From positions 38,988 to 102,987 of the forward strand of contig CAJMMT010000011.1 in assembly GCA_905214715.1 (NCBI GenBank): a stretch of DNA of 64,000 nucleotides, in the 5' to 3' direction. The translations under genes and the position numbers were made by a program. The notes under the pieces were generated by a model that was given only the letters and a program-made list of their open reading frames with translations, was not told the DNA's origin and ran no database searches. Positions 17,121 to 25,874 of the stretch are shown here, one piece after another; position 1 is the first letter of the stretch, and each line of letters opens with the position of its first letter. This DNA comes from an uncultured bacterium. Lineage in GTDB: Bacteria > Bacteroidota > Bacteroidia > Bacteroidales > Muribaculaceae.

Positions 17121-17819
17121 ATGAAAATCGTTAAATTACTTTCAGCTATTGCTATCGTCGCTTTATCGATGGCATCGTGCGGTGGAGATGATGAACCGGA
17201 CAAAGTACCTAATGTTTCCTCAACAAAAACACCAACGACTGGAGGAACAACATCAGGAAGCGGGTCATCTTCATCCGACAATGAAGATATGGAAGAAATC
17301 ATTAGCCGTAACACAAGTGTTTCGACTGTCTACAAAGATTTCTATTTCATAACAACCATTAGGACAAAGCTCGTGCCGGAACTCCAAAATGTTAATCGTC
17401 AATACTCTGTAGTCCATGGAGAGCCTTATAATGAGGATGGGTGCGATCTCTCAGATAATAGGAGCCTTTGCCAAGTCTCCACAAGTATAAGAAATGGTTA
17501 CGAAATCACTACCTTTAAATTTCTCGCATGCACTTATTGGCTAATGAAAGGGTTTATGCACGAGCAACGGGGAGATTGGTATGAAAGACAAGAAGCCATG
17601 TCCAAACTTGAATATTTCCTACTGTTTAATGAGGAGCTTTCAATTTTAGAAGAAGGGATCACAAATAATGAAGCTGGAGACGGAGATGCTGAGCGTATCA
17701 GAGAACTCAAGGGATATCTCAGAGAAATCATGGAACCTGCATCAGGCGACTATGTTCAAAACTATTTCTTGTCAGTTGGCTACGAAGATTACAAAATAGG
17801 AGAATGGCATTATTACTAA
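17121..17819 (+). CDS. Hypothetical lipoprotein
   Basis: I do not recognise the family. The start at 17121 gives a good lipoprotein signal (MKIVKLLSAIAIVALSMASC, Cys20). A Ser/Thr/Gly-rich linker (about 33-55) follows, then a mostly helical, acidic domain to residue 232. The gene is more A/T-rich than its neighbours and sits alone between a toxin-antitoxin pair and a repeat element, which suggests recent acquisition. Confidence 0.7.
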   Translation: MKIVKLLSAIAIVALSMASCGGDDEPDKVPNVSSTKTPTTGGTTSGSGSSSSDNEDMEEIISRNTSVSTVYKDFYFITTIRTKLVPELQNVNRQYSVVHGEPYNEDGCDLSDNRSLCQVSTSIRNGYEITTFKFLACTYWLMKGFMHEQRGDWYERQEAMSKLEYFLLFNEELSILEEGITNNEAGDGDAERIRELKGYLREIMEPASGDYVQNYFLSVGYEDYKIGEWHYY

Positions 17820-17842
17820 CGCAAGTTAACAAAAGCGCTTTA

Positions 17843-17875
17843 TCACCCCTGCGGTTCGCAAACCAGCAGGGGTGA
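17843..17875 (+). terminator. Hairpin after the orphan lipoprotein gene
   Basis: TCACCCCTGC / GCAGGGGTGA (10 bp) with an inner GGTT / AACC and a CGCA loop, 23 nt after the stop. No T tract follows. Confidence 0.55.
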
Positions 17876-18213
17876 ATCGTGCAGCGACGCACATTGTTGG
17901 CCATAGATTACACACTCATGGTGATTAAACCTGCGACATACCCGTGTGTTCCGGTCTCGTCAGTGCAAAGACAAAGAAAAAAAAGATCCGTGAAAATCCG
18001 TCCCAATCCGCGTTGCGAGCGCTACAGGCGCGGCGAAAAGATCCGCGTGCCTATTCCCCTCCCATCCATAAAAAACATTCATCATATAGGAAGGTCATCA
18101 TGGTCTTATAGTGGTCGAATTTGACCACTTTAGAAGTAGCGCGAGTTTGCCGTCATTTGTGTTGAGCGCATCGCTGATGGCGACGGATTAGCGGATCTTT
18201 TCAATTTGTTTTT
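17876..18213. other. Gene-free stretch with GATCCG-type inverted repeats
   Basis: No convincing gene; the open frame at 17879-18124 has no start signal or family pattern. AAAAGATCCG occurs at 17981 and 18036 on the plus strand, and its inverse CGGATCTTTT at 18192-18201. The outer pair extends into ATCCGTC / GACGGAT. A separate hairpin AGTGGTC / GACCACT lies at 18110-18129. Confidence 0.4.
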
Positions 18214-18375
18214 CCAGCGCATCGCACCCATGGGCGCGATGCGCTGGAAATTTATATATCATATTCCACGGGATACGCAAAGCCTTACGCTGCGCTCCAG
18301 GCTTCGCTACCCCGCGGCTATTCTCTGAACGCCTCCTCCGGGGCGTTCGTCCGGTAAATCGCTACGCAATCGTAG
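18214..18375 (+). repeat. Composite four-hairpin intergenic repeat, copy A
   Basis: Hairpin 1 (18214-18247): 14-pair stem, 6-nt loop, core CGCATCGC / GCGATGCG. Hairpin 2 (18266-18317, 52 nt) ends TACCCCGCGG. Then CTATTCTC, hairpin 3 (GAACGCC / GGCGTTC, 18327-18348) and hairpin 4 (CTACG / CGTAG, 18362-18375). The layout matches copy B at 61453-61613. Confidence 0.75.
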
Positions 18376-18407
18376 AGGATATTAGATTAGATAGGGGGAA
18401 GGAACGG

Positions 18408-18980
18408 TTATTTGCGGCGGGGGGCGATGCGGTCGGGGTTTTGCTTCAGGAAGTCGGCCCAGGATTTCGGGCCTTTGGCTATCTGCGGTTTGCCGGTTTC
18501 GTAGTAGTGGGTGAGAGCCGCCGCGAGCGCGTCGGTCGCGTCGGGAAGCGCCGGCATGCGCTCTTCGGGTATGTGGAGCAAATGCTTGAGCATGTTGGCC
18601 ACCTGCTCTTTCGAGGCCTGACCGTTGCCCGTTACGCTCTGCTTGATCGTCAGCGGAGGATACTCGGTAATCGGCACGTCGCGCGACAGTGCGGCGGCCA
18701 TGGCCACTCCCTGCGCCCTACCCAACTTGAGCATCGACTGCACGTTCTTGCCGAAAAAGGGGGCCTCGATAGCCAATTCGTCGGGCAGATACTGCTCTAC
18801 AAGCTGCGTCACGCGGTCGTAGATACGACGCAGACGCAGATAATGGCTCTCGAACTTTGACAGCTGTATCACACCCATCACCACCACTTCAGGCGTGCGC
18901 CCGTTGACACCGAGCACACCGTACCCCATAACGTTGGTTCCGGGATCGATGCCCATTATCACTCTCTCGTAATCTTTCAT
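18408..18980 (-). CDS. ruvC: Crossover junction endodeoxyribonuclease RuvC
   Basis: Resolves Holliday junctions at the end of homologous recombination. The 190-residue protein from [10 protein letters not shown] carries the acidic set: D12 in [13 protein letters not shown]72 in IEAPFFGKN, and D147/D150 in [13 protein letters not shown] longer upstream frame is open but lies inside the previous gene. The chosen ATG overlaps that gene's stop by ATGA. Confidence 0.95.
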   Translation of the reverse strand: MKDYERVIMGIDPGTNVMGYGVLGVNGRTPEVVVMGVIQLSKFESHYLRLRRIYDRVTQLVEQYLPDELAIEAPFFGKNVQSMLKLGRAQGVAMAAALSRDVPITEYPPLTIKQSVTGNGQASKEQVANMLKHLLHIPEERMPALPDATDALAAALTHYYETGKPQIAKGPKSWADFLKQNPDRIAPRRK

Positions 18981-19315
18981 CACAGTTGCTCCCTGGGGGC
19001 CAGAATAGTCGCGAACGCCATCACCTGCTCTCCGAACGCTTCCGACAGTTCCTCGCGCAATATCGGCATATTCTCCTTGCCCCACGCCCGTGCCTCGGCA
19101 AGAGTGGAGAAATCAAGCTGAACCGACAGGTTGAGCGCCTCGCGGGTATATTCCGGGTCGCTCTCGACCTCGGCGACCTCCACAAAACGGATACAGGGCG
19201 AGACAGCTCCCGAAGCGAGTTGCCGCGATATGGCGGCGGTATGCCGACGGAGCCATTCCAAAAGCCGCGCCTCAAGCGCACGCACAGTCATGAAAGATAT
19301 GTTGAAAACAAACAT
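18980..19315 (-). CDS. DUF4286 family protein
   Basis: A 111-residue small cytosolic protein. [10 protein letters not shown], an FVEVAEVE strand and [14 protein letters not shown] suggest a ferredoxin-like fold of the DUF4286 type common in Bacteroidetes. It overlaps ruvC by 4 nt (ATGA), so the two are co-translated. No function is known to me; the recurrent ruvC linkage hints at a housekeeping role. Confidence 0.75.
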   Translation of the reverse strand: MFVFNISFMTVRALEARLLEWLRRHTAAISRQLASGAVSPCIRFVEVAEVESDPEYTREALNLSVQLDFSTLAEARAWGKENMPILREELSEAFGEQVMAFATILAPREQL

Positions 19316-19398
19316 GGGTGATAGGCGGATAAATAAAAAACGGCATGCTTATCACTAAACACGCCGCCAAAACAAAATTATGAAAAACATTCAACACT

Positions 19399-19416
19399 TA
19401 TGCTGCGAACAGCATA
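19399..19416 (-). terminator. Hairpin after tRNA-Thr
   Basis: TATGCTG / CAGCATA with a TTCG loop, 19 nt beyond the tRNA 3' end. A short T run follows some bases later. Confidence 0.5.
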
Positions 19417-19435
19417 GATTCATCAACAAAAGTTG

Positions 19436-19509
19436 AGCCTCTTGTCGGATTCGAACCAACGACCCCGAGATTACAAATCACGTGCTCTGGCCAACTGAGC
19501 TAAAGAGGC
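19436..19509 (-). tRNA. tRNA-Thr (anticodon TGT)
   Basis: A 74-nt cloverleaf on the minus strand: acceptor GCCTCTT / AAGAGGC, D stem GCTC / GAGC, anticodon loop TTTGTAA and T arm with GGTTCGAATCC. CCA is not encoded. It follows the SRP RNA by 4 nt and appears to share its promoter. Confidence 0.95.
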
Positions 19510-19513
19510 AGGC

Positions 19514-19608
19514 GGACGAGCTGTCTATATCGCACCGCTCTACTCGCTACCCTTGCTTCGGTCAAGATCTGGGGGATTTACAAGGAGCTGGTCGTACAGG
19601 ACTCGCCC
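19514..19608 (-). ncRNA. ffs: Signal recognition particle RNA (small bacterial type)
   Basis: A 95-nt minus-strand RNA that folds as one long hairpin. The ends GGGCGAG / CTCGTCC pair, then CTGT / ACAG, then ACC-GCTC / GAGC-GGT and CTTG / CGAG, then CCC / GGG under the tip. The 3' side of the tip has CCGAAGCAAGGG, with the conserved AGCA of the SRP symmetric loop that binds Ffh. A perfect promoter lies just upstream and tRNA-Thr starts 4 nt downstream. Confidence 0.82.
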
Positions 19609-19619
19609 ATATGTGTCTG

Positions 19620-19650
19620 CAAAGTTAACGCTTTATTTCAACTCTGCAAA
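19620..19650 (-). promoter_or_regulatory. Promoter of the SRP RNA and tRNA-Thr
   Basis: Minus strand reads TTTG (19650-19647), 19 nt, TAACTTTG (19627-19620): an exact match to the Bacteroidetes consensus. The predicted start, near 19613, coincides with the 5' end of the SRP RNA. Confidence 0.82.
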
Positions 19651-19742
19651 AAAATCAGCTTATTTTTTATCCTAATTTTTCTAAAAATTATTCTTATTCT
19701 TCAAGAATATATTTATAATCAATTAGTTGCCACACATTGCAA

Positions 19743-21980
19743 TTATCCCTTCCTGCGACGACCGCCCTTCTTGCGGTCGCGAGGCTGATTGCGTCCGTGC
19801 CCTTTATTGCTTGAAAGGGGCTTGTTAGGGTTGCCGAGGTCGTCGATCAGGGCGAAGTCAAGCTGCTTACGGTCAAGGTCGGCACGGGCAACCTGCACTT
19901 TCACCTTGTCGCCGAGAGTATAGGTGTTGTGGTGCTTGCGCCCCACAAGCCTGTAGTTCTTCTCGTCGTAATCATAGTAGTCGTCGGCAAGGTCGCGCAC
20001 GGGCACCAGACCCTCGCACATGTTTTCTACAAGCTCCACATACAGGCCCCATTCCGTAACACCGGAAATGACACCTTCGTATATCTCTCCCATGCGGTCG
20101 CGCATGTACTCCACCTGCTTGTAACGTATGGATGCACGCTCGGCATTGGCCGCAAGCTGCTCCATGTCGCTCGAATGCTTGCACTGGTCCTCGAGTTTCA
20201 TCTTCTCGACGCTGCGGCCTCCCTGGGCGTAACGCTCCAGCAAACGATGGACCATCATGTCGGGATAACGTCTTATGGGCGACGTGAAGTGGGTGTAATA
20301 CTCTTCGGCGAGTCCGTAGTGGCCTACATTGTCGGTGCTGTACATGGCCTTGGCCATGGAGCGGATGGCGAGCATAGAGAGCATGTTGGCCTCCCCTTTT
20401 CCCTTTACGTCGCGCAACAGCCGGTTAAGGCTCTTGTTAACTTTGCGGGCCTGCCCGTCGGCATCTATCTTGTAGCCGAAACGCGAGGCGATGGTGCTCA
20501 GGTTGCTCAGTTTCTCGGCATCAGGATTGTCGTGTATACGGTATACGAACGGTTTCGCCTTCTTCCCTTTCGGAACGGCTCCTATCGAACGCGCCACGGC
20601 TACGTTGGCCAACAACATGAATTCCTCTATGAGCTTGTTGGAGTCTTTGGCCTCCTTGAAGTACACGCTCAGCGGCTTGCCGCTATCGTCTATCTCGAAG
20701 CGCACTTCCGCTCTTTCGAATTCCAATGCACCCGCATCGTAACGACGACGGCGAATCTGCTTGGCGAGATGGTTCAGCGTGTTTATCTCCTTGGCATAGT
20801 CCCCCTGTCCGGTCTCTATACGTTCCTGGGCCTCTTCGTAGGTGAAGCGACGGTCCGACTTAATGACCGTGCGACCTATGCGCGAATTCTGGATTTCGGC
20901 TTTATCGTTAAGCTCGAATATGGCCGAGAAAGTAAGTTTCTCTTCATCGGGACGAAGAGAGCATATGCCGTTGCTGAGATGCTCGGGCAACATCGGTATG
21001 GTACGGTCTACCAGATACACGCTCGTGGCGCGTTTCTGGGCCTCTTTGTCGATTATCGTGTTGGGACGGACGTAATGGGTTACGTCGGCGATATGCACGC
21101 CTACCTCCCAGTTGCCGTTGGCAAGCTGGCGTATCGAGAGCGCGTCGTCGAAATCCTTGGCATCGCGCGGGTCGATGGTGAAGGTGGTTACCGCACGGAA
21201 GTCTTCGCGTTTGGCCACCTCTTCCGGTGTGATTCCGGCATCGATCTTGTCGGCGGCTTTCTCAACGTTCTCAGGATATTTGTATGGCAGTCCGAACTCG
21301 GCGAGTATGGCGTGCATCTCGGCGTTGTTCTCCCCCTTCTTGCCAAGGATATCCACGATCTCGCCACGTGGGTTCATCTCCTCGTCTTTCCAAAGGGTGA
21401 TACGGGCTATAGCCTTGTCGCCGGTCTTGCCCCCTTTAAGCTTGGAACGAGGTATTATTATGTCGGCCGCTAAGAACTTGGAATCGGTTACCAGCGCGGC
21501 GTAGTCTTTCTCAACTTTCAGGGTTCCGATAAACACCTGGTCTTTCGGTTCGATTATCTCAAGCACACGTGCTTCCGGCTCGCGGTCTTTGCGCGAGGCG
21601 GAGACCATCACGCGCACTTTGTCGCCGTTCAGCGCGTGCAGCGAGTTACGCTCGGCCACGAGTATAGGCTCGTCGTCGATCACCACGGCGTTGCGTCCGT
21701 TGGCGCGGCGCACGAATATGCCCACGTTCTCGCTGCCTCGGTTTGCCTTGGCGCGATAACGTCCCAGGCTCACCTCCAGTATTTCATCGGCGGCCACAAG
21801 CTCGTCGAGCACGTTTATCACGTCGTTGCGATTCGCGGGGTTGGTGGCATCTATGGCAAAGGCGATCTGCTTATAGTTGAACGCCTGCTTGCTCTGCTTG
21901 GCCAGGAAATCGAGCACACGGGTCTGGATATCCCTTTTCTTCAGCTTGGGCTGTTGTGTCTTGATGTCTTTATGTTTCAT
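19743..21980 (-). CDS. rnr: Ribonuclease R
   Basis: Processive 3'-5' exoribonuclease that degrades structured RNA. The 745 residues give an N-terminal winged-helix region (about 1-75), cold-shock domains (about 80-230), the RNB catalytic domain with DPRDAKDFDDALS (about 272-284), an S1 domain (about 630-715) and a basic tail ending KKGGRRRKG. Length and order fit RNase R and not the shorter RNase II. It is preceded by a 198-bp gap with two small hairpins and a direct repeat of ATACTTGAAT. Confidence 0.95.
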   Translation of the reverse strand: MKHKDIKTQQPKLKKRDIQTRVLDFLAKQSKQAFNYKQIAFAIDATNPANRNDVINVLDELVAADEILEVSLGRYRAKANRGSENVGIFVRRANGRNAVVIDDEPILVAERNSLHALNGDKVRVMVSASRKDREPEARVLEIIEPKDQVFIGTLKVEKDYAALVTDSKFLAADIIIPRSKLKGGKTGDKAIARITLWKDEEMNPRGEIVDILGKKGENNAEMHAILAEFGLPYKYPENVEKAADKIDAGITPEEVAKREDFRAVTTFTIDPRDAKDFDDALSIRQLANGNWEVGVHIADVTHYVRPNTIIDKEAQKRATSVYLVDRTIPMLPEHLSNGICSLRPDEEKLTFSAIFELNDKAEIQNSRIGRTVIKSDRRFTYEEAQERIETGQGDYAKEINTLNHLAKQIRRRRYDAGALEFERAEVRFEIDDSGKPLSVYFKEAKDSNKLIEEFMLLANVAVARSIGAVPKGKKAKPFVYRIHDNPDAEKLSNLSTIASRFGYKIDADGQARKVNKSLNRLLRDVKGKGEANMLSMLAIRSMAKAMYSTDNVGHYGLAEEYYTHFTSPIRRYPDMMVHRLLERYAQGGRSVEKMKLEDQCKHSSDMEQLAANAERASIRYKQVEYMRDRMGEIYEGVISGVTEWGLYVELVENMCEGLVPVRDLADDYYDYDEKNYRLVGRKHHNTYTLGDKVKVQVARADLDRKQLDFALIDDLGNPNKPLSSNKGHGRNQPRDRKKGGRRRKG

Positions 21981-22178
21981 AAATGTAATTCTTCTATACT
22001 TGAATTTCGCATACTTGAATATGGGCCTTTCCCGGCAGGAAAGAGCCTGTTCGCGGAGGTCTCTCCTCCACCGTCATGATTACGGCAAAATAAGCCTCCA
22101 TACAGTTATAACAATTATCAGGCCGAATTTTTGAGTTGCTCCGTCCCTTTTCCCGGTTTATTTTTCCGCATCCGTTTT

Positions 22179-23108
22179 TCAGCCTAACCCTCTTGCGGAG
22201 GCCACACGCAGCTCGTTCATCTTTTTGTGAAGTGGCTCCCGACCGTCATATTCGTTGGTATAGGAAGCGAACCAGGCAAGTTCTTTTTTGCCGAGACGGT
22301 ATACCTTCGCGTCGCAAGGATCGCGGAGTCTGTCGAAGCGTGCGTCGATTTCATCGAGGGCACGATAGCGCGCCCCGACCTCTATCACCTTCTCGACCCC
22401 TTCCCCTTTCGGAGGGGCCATGCGCGATGCTTTCAGACGGTATCCCTCGTGCCATTTCACCAATGCCACCCATCCATGTGCGTATTCACGCAGAAAAATT
22501 TCCCGTTCTTGCTCCCACCGTTCAGCATATCGGGCCAGCACGGCCGCCTCATCGCCTTCCGGACTCTCGTCTCGGCGGAAGGCTTCCATCAGGGTCTGGA
22601 AACATGCCAAGGTTATACGGGTGTCGTAGTCGGCTCCATGAGCGAGATTCTCGGAAAAATCCACGCCAAGGTCTGAGGCCGTTACTGCGAGATTCTTCCG
22701 TGAGTTGAGCTCCACACCCTGATGGCGGGTATTCTGAAGCCAATGCAAGTCACGCACGTCGACCGACGGCTTATCGGAAACCCTCTTTATCCCCTCTCTC
22801 TCGAGTGCGGTTACGTCGTTGTCAAGGGCAAATCCCACGATTAAATCGGCCTCGTCGATTATCCGCTGTATCTTGGAACGCCACTCGGTGAAGTGAGGCT
22901 TTCCGGCCACCATAGCCGGAGTTATATGGTGAACTGACTGCGAATGGGGCCATCGGCGATGCTCCACCGGACGGAAATACTGGTGGAACACCTGCCGTTT
23001 TGGCGCATCAACGCCCAAGGCCTCACACTGCCATATCGACAGCTCGAGTATCTCTTCCGGATAACCCGCCTCGTTGGCGAATTCCGCATCGAAACATATT
23101 ATCTTCAT
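22179..23108 (-). CDS. DEDD-family 3'-5' exonuclease
   Basis: A 309-residue protein with the exonuclease pattern in order: FDAEFAN (D and E), LIVGFALDNDVTALE, and GADYDTRITLACFQTL. It resembles the proofreading/RNase T-like superfamily; the C-terminal part (about 200-309) is unfamiliar. Its start overlaps the uvrC stop by 4 nt, so it is co-expressed with uvrC and may act in repair. Substrate is not known. Confidence 0.8.
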   Translation of the reverse strand: MKIICFDAEFANEAGYPEEILELSIWQCEALGVDAPKRQVFHQYFRPVEHRRWPHSQSVHHITPAMVAGKPHFTEWRSKIQRIIDEADLIVGFALDNDVTALEREGIKRVSDKPSVDVRDLHWLQNTRHQGVELNSRKNLAVTASDLGVDFSENLAHGADYDTRITLACFQTLMEAFRRDESPEGDEAAVLARYAERWEQEREIFLREYAHGWVALVKWHEGYRLKASRMAPPKGEGVEKVIEVGARYRALDEIDARFDRLRDPCDAKVYRLGKKELAWFASYTNEYDGREPLHKKMNELRVASARGLG

Positions 23109-25012
23109 TCTTGATGGAAATGGTTATAGAGTATTCTGGCTTTGGCCGCCCCCACGGCTTCCTGCAGCTGTTCGGGAGTGGCTTCCTTTATTCGTTTCAC
23201 GCTCTTGAAGGTCTTCATGAGCGTTTCGGATGTCTGCGGCCCGATTCCTTTGATTCCGTCGAGCTCGCTCTTCACCTGTCCTTTCGACCTTCTGAGCCGG
23301 TGGTGCGTTATGCCGAAACGGTGTGCTTCGTCGCGCATCGCCTGTATAACGCGCAGCGACGGACTTTTCTTGTCAATACACAAAGGAAAGGAGTCGCCGG
23401 GAAAGTATATTTCTTCAAGCCTCTTGGCTATTCCCACCAGCGCGACCTCTCCCCTTATGCCCATCTCATCGAATGCCTCGACCGCTGCGCTGAGCTGTCC
23501 TTTGCCGCCGTCCACTACCACCATATCGGGCAACTTATCCCCTTCGGCCATCATACGGGTATAACGTCGGTGAAGCACCTCTTTCATCGATGCGAAGTCA
23601 TCGGCTCCGACCACCGTCTTGATCATAAAATGACGGTAGTCGCGTTTGCTCGGTTTGCCGTTGCGGAACACCACACAGCTGGCCACCGGGTCGGTGCCCT
23701 GTATATTGGAATTGTCGAAGCATTCCATGTGGCGGGGCTGACGCGAAAGGCGGAAATCTTTCTGCATCTGATTCATCAGACGCTCCACTCCCCTTTCGGG
23801 ATCGAGAGCTTCGGCCTGTTTCTCGCGGTCTTTCATATATTGCAGGGCGTTTTTCTGCCCCACGTCCAGAATTTTCTTCTTGTCTCCCCTCGACGGCACC
23901 ACGAACACGGCCCCCTCGAATTCCACATCGGGCAAAAAAGGCACGATTACTTCGCGGAATTCGCGATCGAACCTGCGTCCTATTTCGGCTATGGCCATGG
24001 AGAGCAATTCCTCGCGAGACTCGGCCAGACGTCGCCGGAATTCCATATTGAGACTCTGCACAACGGCCCCGTTGTGCAGATGCATGAAGTTGACGAAGGC
24101 ATGATCGCCGCTTTCCTCGTAAGCGAACATGTCGGCATCCTCCATGTCGGTCTTGGCTATGACGCTTTTGGCATTGTATTTCTTCACAGCCTCGAATTTC
24201 TCTTTGGCCACCTGAGCCTCCTCGAATTTCCATTCGGTGCTGAGACGCTCCATCTCCTCTTTCAGATAGCGTTCCAACTGCAGAGTCTCGCCGTTAAGAA
24301 TCTGCCGCACCTGTCCTATCATCCCTCCATATTCATCCTGGTTGGTCCATCCACGGCACGGGGCACCGCACTTTCCTATGTGATAATCGAGGCAGACCCG
24401 ATATTTACCCTTCGCTATACCCTTTTCATCGAGGAAATGCCGGCATGAACGTATCGGGAAGATATCGCGTATAAGCTGGAGGACCACCTTCGCCGACTGG
24501 GTATTGCCGTAAGGACCGTAATATTTTCCTCCGAGTCCACGGTCGCGGGTCATGAAGACCCTCGGGAACGGTTCTTTGGTCACGACTATCCAGGGATAGG
24601 ATTTATCATCTTTCAGAAGGACGTTATAGCGCGGCTGGTATTCCTTTATCATCGCGCTTTCGAGGTGCAGGGCATCCTCTTCGGAGCCGACCACGATAAA
24701 GCGCATGTCGACGATATTGCGAACGAGAAGATTCGTGCGCACCGTGTCATGCCGGCGATTGAAGTATGACGATACCCGTCGCTTGAGACGCTTGGCCTTG
24801 CCGACGTAAATGACATGGCCATGCCTGTCGAGATACATATAAACGCCCGGTGAATCCGGCAGATTCAGTATCTTTTCGCGCAGCTGTTTCCCGGGGCGGT
24901 TTTCCCGCAGGTCTTCCGCCGTACGGTCGGGTGTGATCTCGAGCCGGAACCCTCCGGTCTCATCTATGTCGCGCCCGATGGCACTTATTATCTCTTGCGA
25001 TTTATCTTTCAC
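23105..25012 (-). CDS. uvrC: Excinuclease ABC subunit C
   Basis: Makes the two incisions in nucleotide excision repair with UvrAB. The 635-residue protein has an N-terminal GIY-YIG domain (PGVYMYLDRHGHVIYVGKA, about 55-73), a UvrB-binding region, the RNase H-like nuclease core (ECFDNSNIQGTDPVAS, VVDGGKGQL) and C-terminal helix-hairpin-helix (ELDGIKGIGPQTS). The start is GTG at 25012, leaving about 45 residues before the usual N terminus, so the true start may be further in. Confidence 0.95.
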   Translation of the reverse strand: MKDKSQEIISAIGRDIDETGGFRLEITPDRTAEDLRENRPGKQLREKILNLPDSPGVYMYLDRHGHVIYVGKAKRLKRRVSSYFNRRHDTVRTNLLVRNIVDMRFIVVGSEEDALHLESAMIKEYQPRYNVLLKDDKSYPWIVVTKEPFPRVFMTRDRGLGGKYYGPYGNTQSAKVVLQLIRDIFPIRSCRHFLDEKGIAKGKYRVCLDYHIGKCGAPCRGWTNQDEYGGMIGQVRQILNGETLQLERYLKEEMERLSTEWKFEEAQVAKEKFEAVKKYNAKSVIAKTDMEDADMFAYEESGDHAFVNFMHLHNGAVVQSLNMEFRRRLAESREELLSMAIAEIGRRFDREFREVIVPFLPDVEFEGAVFVVPSRGDKKKILDVGQKNALQYMKDREKQAEALDPERGVERLMNQMQKDFRLSRQPRHMECFDNSNIQGTDPVASCVVFRNGKPSKRDYRHFMIKTVVGADDFASMKEVLHRRYTRMMAEGDKLPDMVVVDGGKGQLSAAVEAFDEMGIRGEVALVGIAKRLEEIYFPGDSFPLCIDKKSPSLRVIQAMRDEAHRFGITHHRLRRSKGQVKSELDGIKGIGPQTSETLMKTFKSVKRIKEATPEQLQEAVGAAKARILYNHFHQE

Positions 25013-25145
25013 TTCTCAATTATTTTAGCTTTAGCTGCTGTCGTTTCTTTCCTCAGAGAATGTTCAAATACCGTGCCAACCCCGAGTCCATCGGGTTAAA
25101 AACCGTATAAAATTCCCAAAGTCCCCTCCTACTATTACGAAAGCA

Positions 25146-25167
25146 CCCGACCTATAGAAAGGCCGGG
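25146..25167 (-). terminator. Terminator after apt
   Basis: CCCGGCC / GGTCGGG (one G-U pair), loop TTTCTATA, 34 nt past the apt stop, followed by TGCTTTCG. Confidence 0.6.
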
Positions 25168-25201
25168 CACATTTATATCGGAGGATAGCCGCTCAATGAA
25201 A

Positions 25202-25732
25202 TCAATATTTCAGAAGCGAGCTGATTTCGCAGTCTGCGGGAAGGTTCGCACGCCCGTTCAGAGCCGTAAGTTCCACGATAAAATTGATGTAAACTTTCTT
25301 CGGATTCATCGCAAGAACCAGGTTGTAACATGCGTTCATGGTACCACCCGTGGCCAGCAGGTCGTCATGTATCACCACAACATCATCGGGGGTGATCGCA
25401 TCCTGATGCAGCTCGATTGTGTCCACTCCATACTCTTTAGCATAGGAAGCCTTCACAGTCAGAGAGGGAAGTTTCCCCGGCTTGCGTGCCGGTACAAAAC
25501 CGGCTCCAAGACGATCGGCAAGAATACTTCCGCCGATAAAACCGCGACTTTCTATACCCACGACTTTGGTTACACCCTTATCGCGATACAGCTCTTCAAG
25601 AGCGTCGCCGACTTCATGGAGAGCATCTCCATTCTTGATAAGGGTGGTAAGATCGCGAAACACGATTCCTTTGGAAGGGAAGTCAGGTACATCCCTGATC
25701 TCCGCTTTCAGATACTCCAAATCTTTACTCAT
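25202..25732 (-). CDS. apt: Adenine phosphoribosyltransferase
   Basis: Salvages adenine to AMP using PRPP. The start at MSKDLEYLKAEIRDVPDFP gives 176 residues, the family norm. A longer frame to 25789 would run into a palindromic site. The PRPP loop VVIHDDLLATGGTMNA and GIESRGFIGGSILA are diagnostic. It could recycle adenine released by the nucleic-acid-scavenging genes, but it is a housekeeping enzyme elsewhere too. Confidence 0.96.
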   Translation of the reverse strand: MSKDLEYLKAEIRDVPDFPSKGIVFRDLTTLIKNGDALHEVGDALEELYRDKGVTKVVGIESRGFIGGSILADRLGAGFVPARKPGKLPSLTVKASYAKEYGVDTIELHQDAITPDDVVVIHDDLLATGGTMNACYNLVLAMNPKKVYINFIVELTALNGRANLPADCEISSLLKY

Positions 25733-25787
25733 ATGTTTTCTATTTTTGATTAGTTTCAACCCATCCCCTCTATAGGGGTTCACATTC

Positions 25788-25805
25788 ATGTTCCACGTGG
25801 AACAT
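25788..25805. other. parS: parS-like ParB-binding palindrome
   Basis: ATGTTCCACGTGGAACAT is a perfect 18-bp palindrome containing the 16-mer TGTTCCACGTGGAACA. This differs from the widely conserved parS consensus TGTTTCACGTGAAACA only at the paired positions 5 and 12. It lies in the 142-bp gap between apt and mnmG. Confidence 0.8.
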
Positions 25806-25874
25806 TTTATACTTAACTATTTGTTTACTCAATTATTTATGTTGACTGAAATGGGGGAGCAGCCGGAGGATTGT

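Noticed and set aside
18981..19085. Longer start for ruvC
   Set aside because: It lies wholly inside the DUF4286 gene. The ATG at 18980 overlaps that stop by ATGA and gives normal RuvC length.
19929..21473. A 514-codon open frame on the plus strand opposite rnr
   Set aside because: It mirrors the codon pattern of rnr, which has all RNase R domains. The antisense translation shows no family motif or start signal.
25733..25789. Extended N terminus for apt (19 extra residues)
   Set aside because: It would run into the parS-like palindrome and has no family similarity. The ATG at 25732 gives the standard length.
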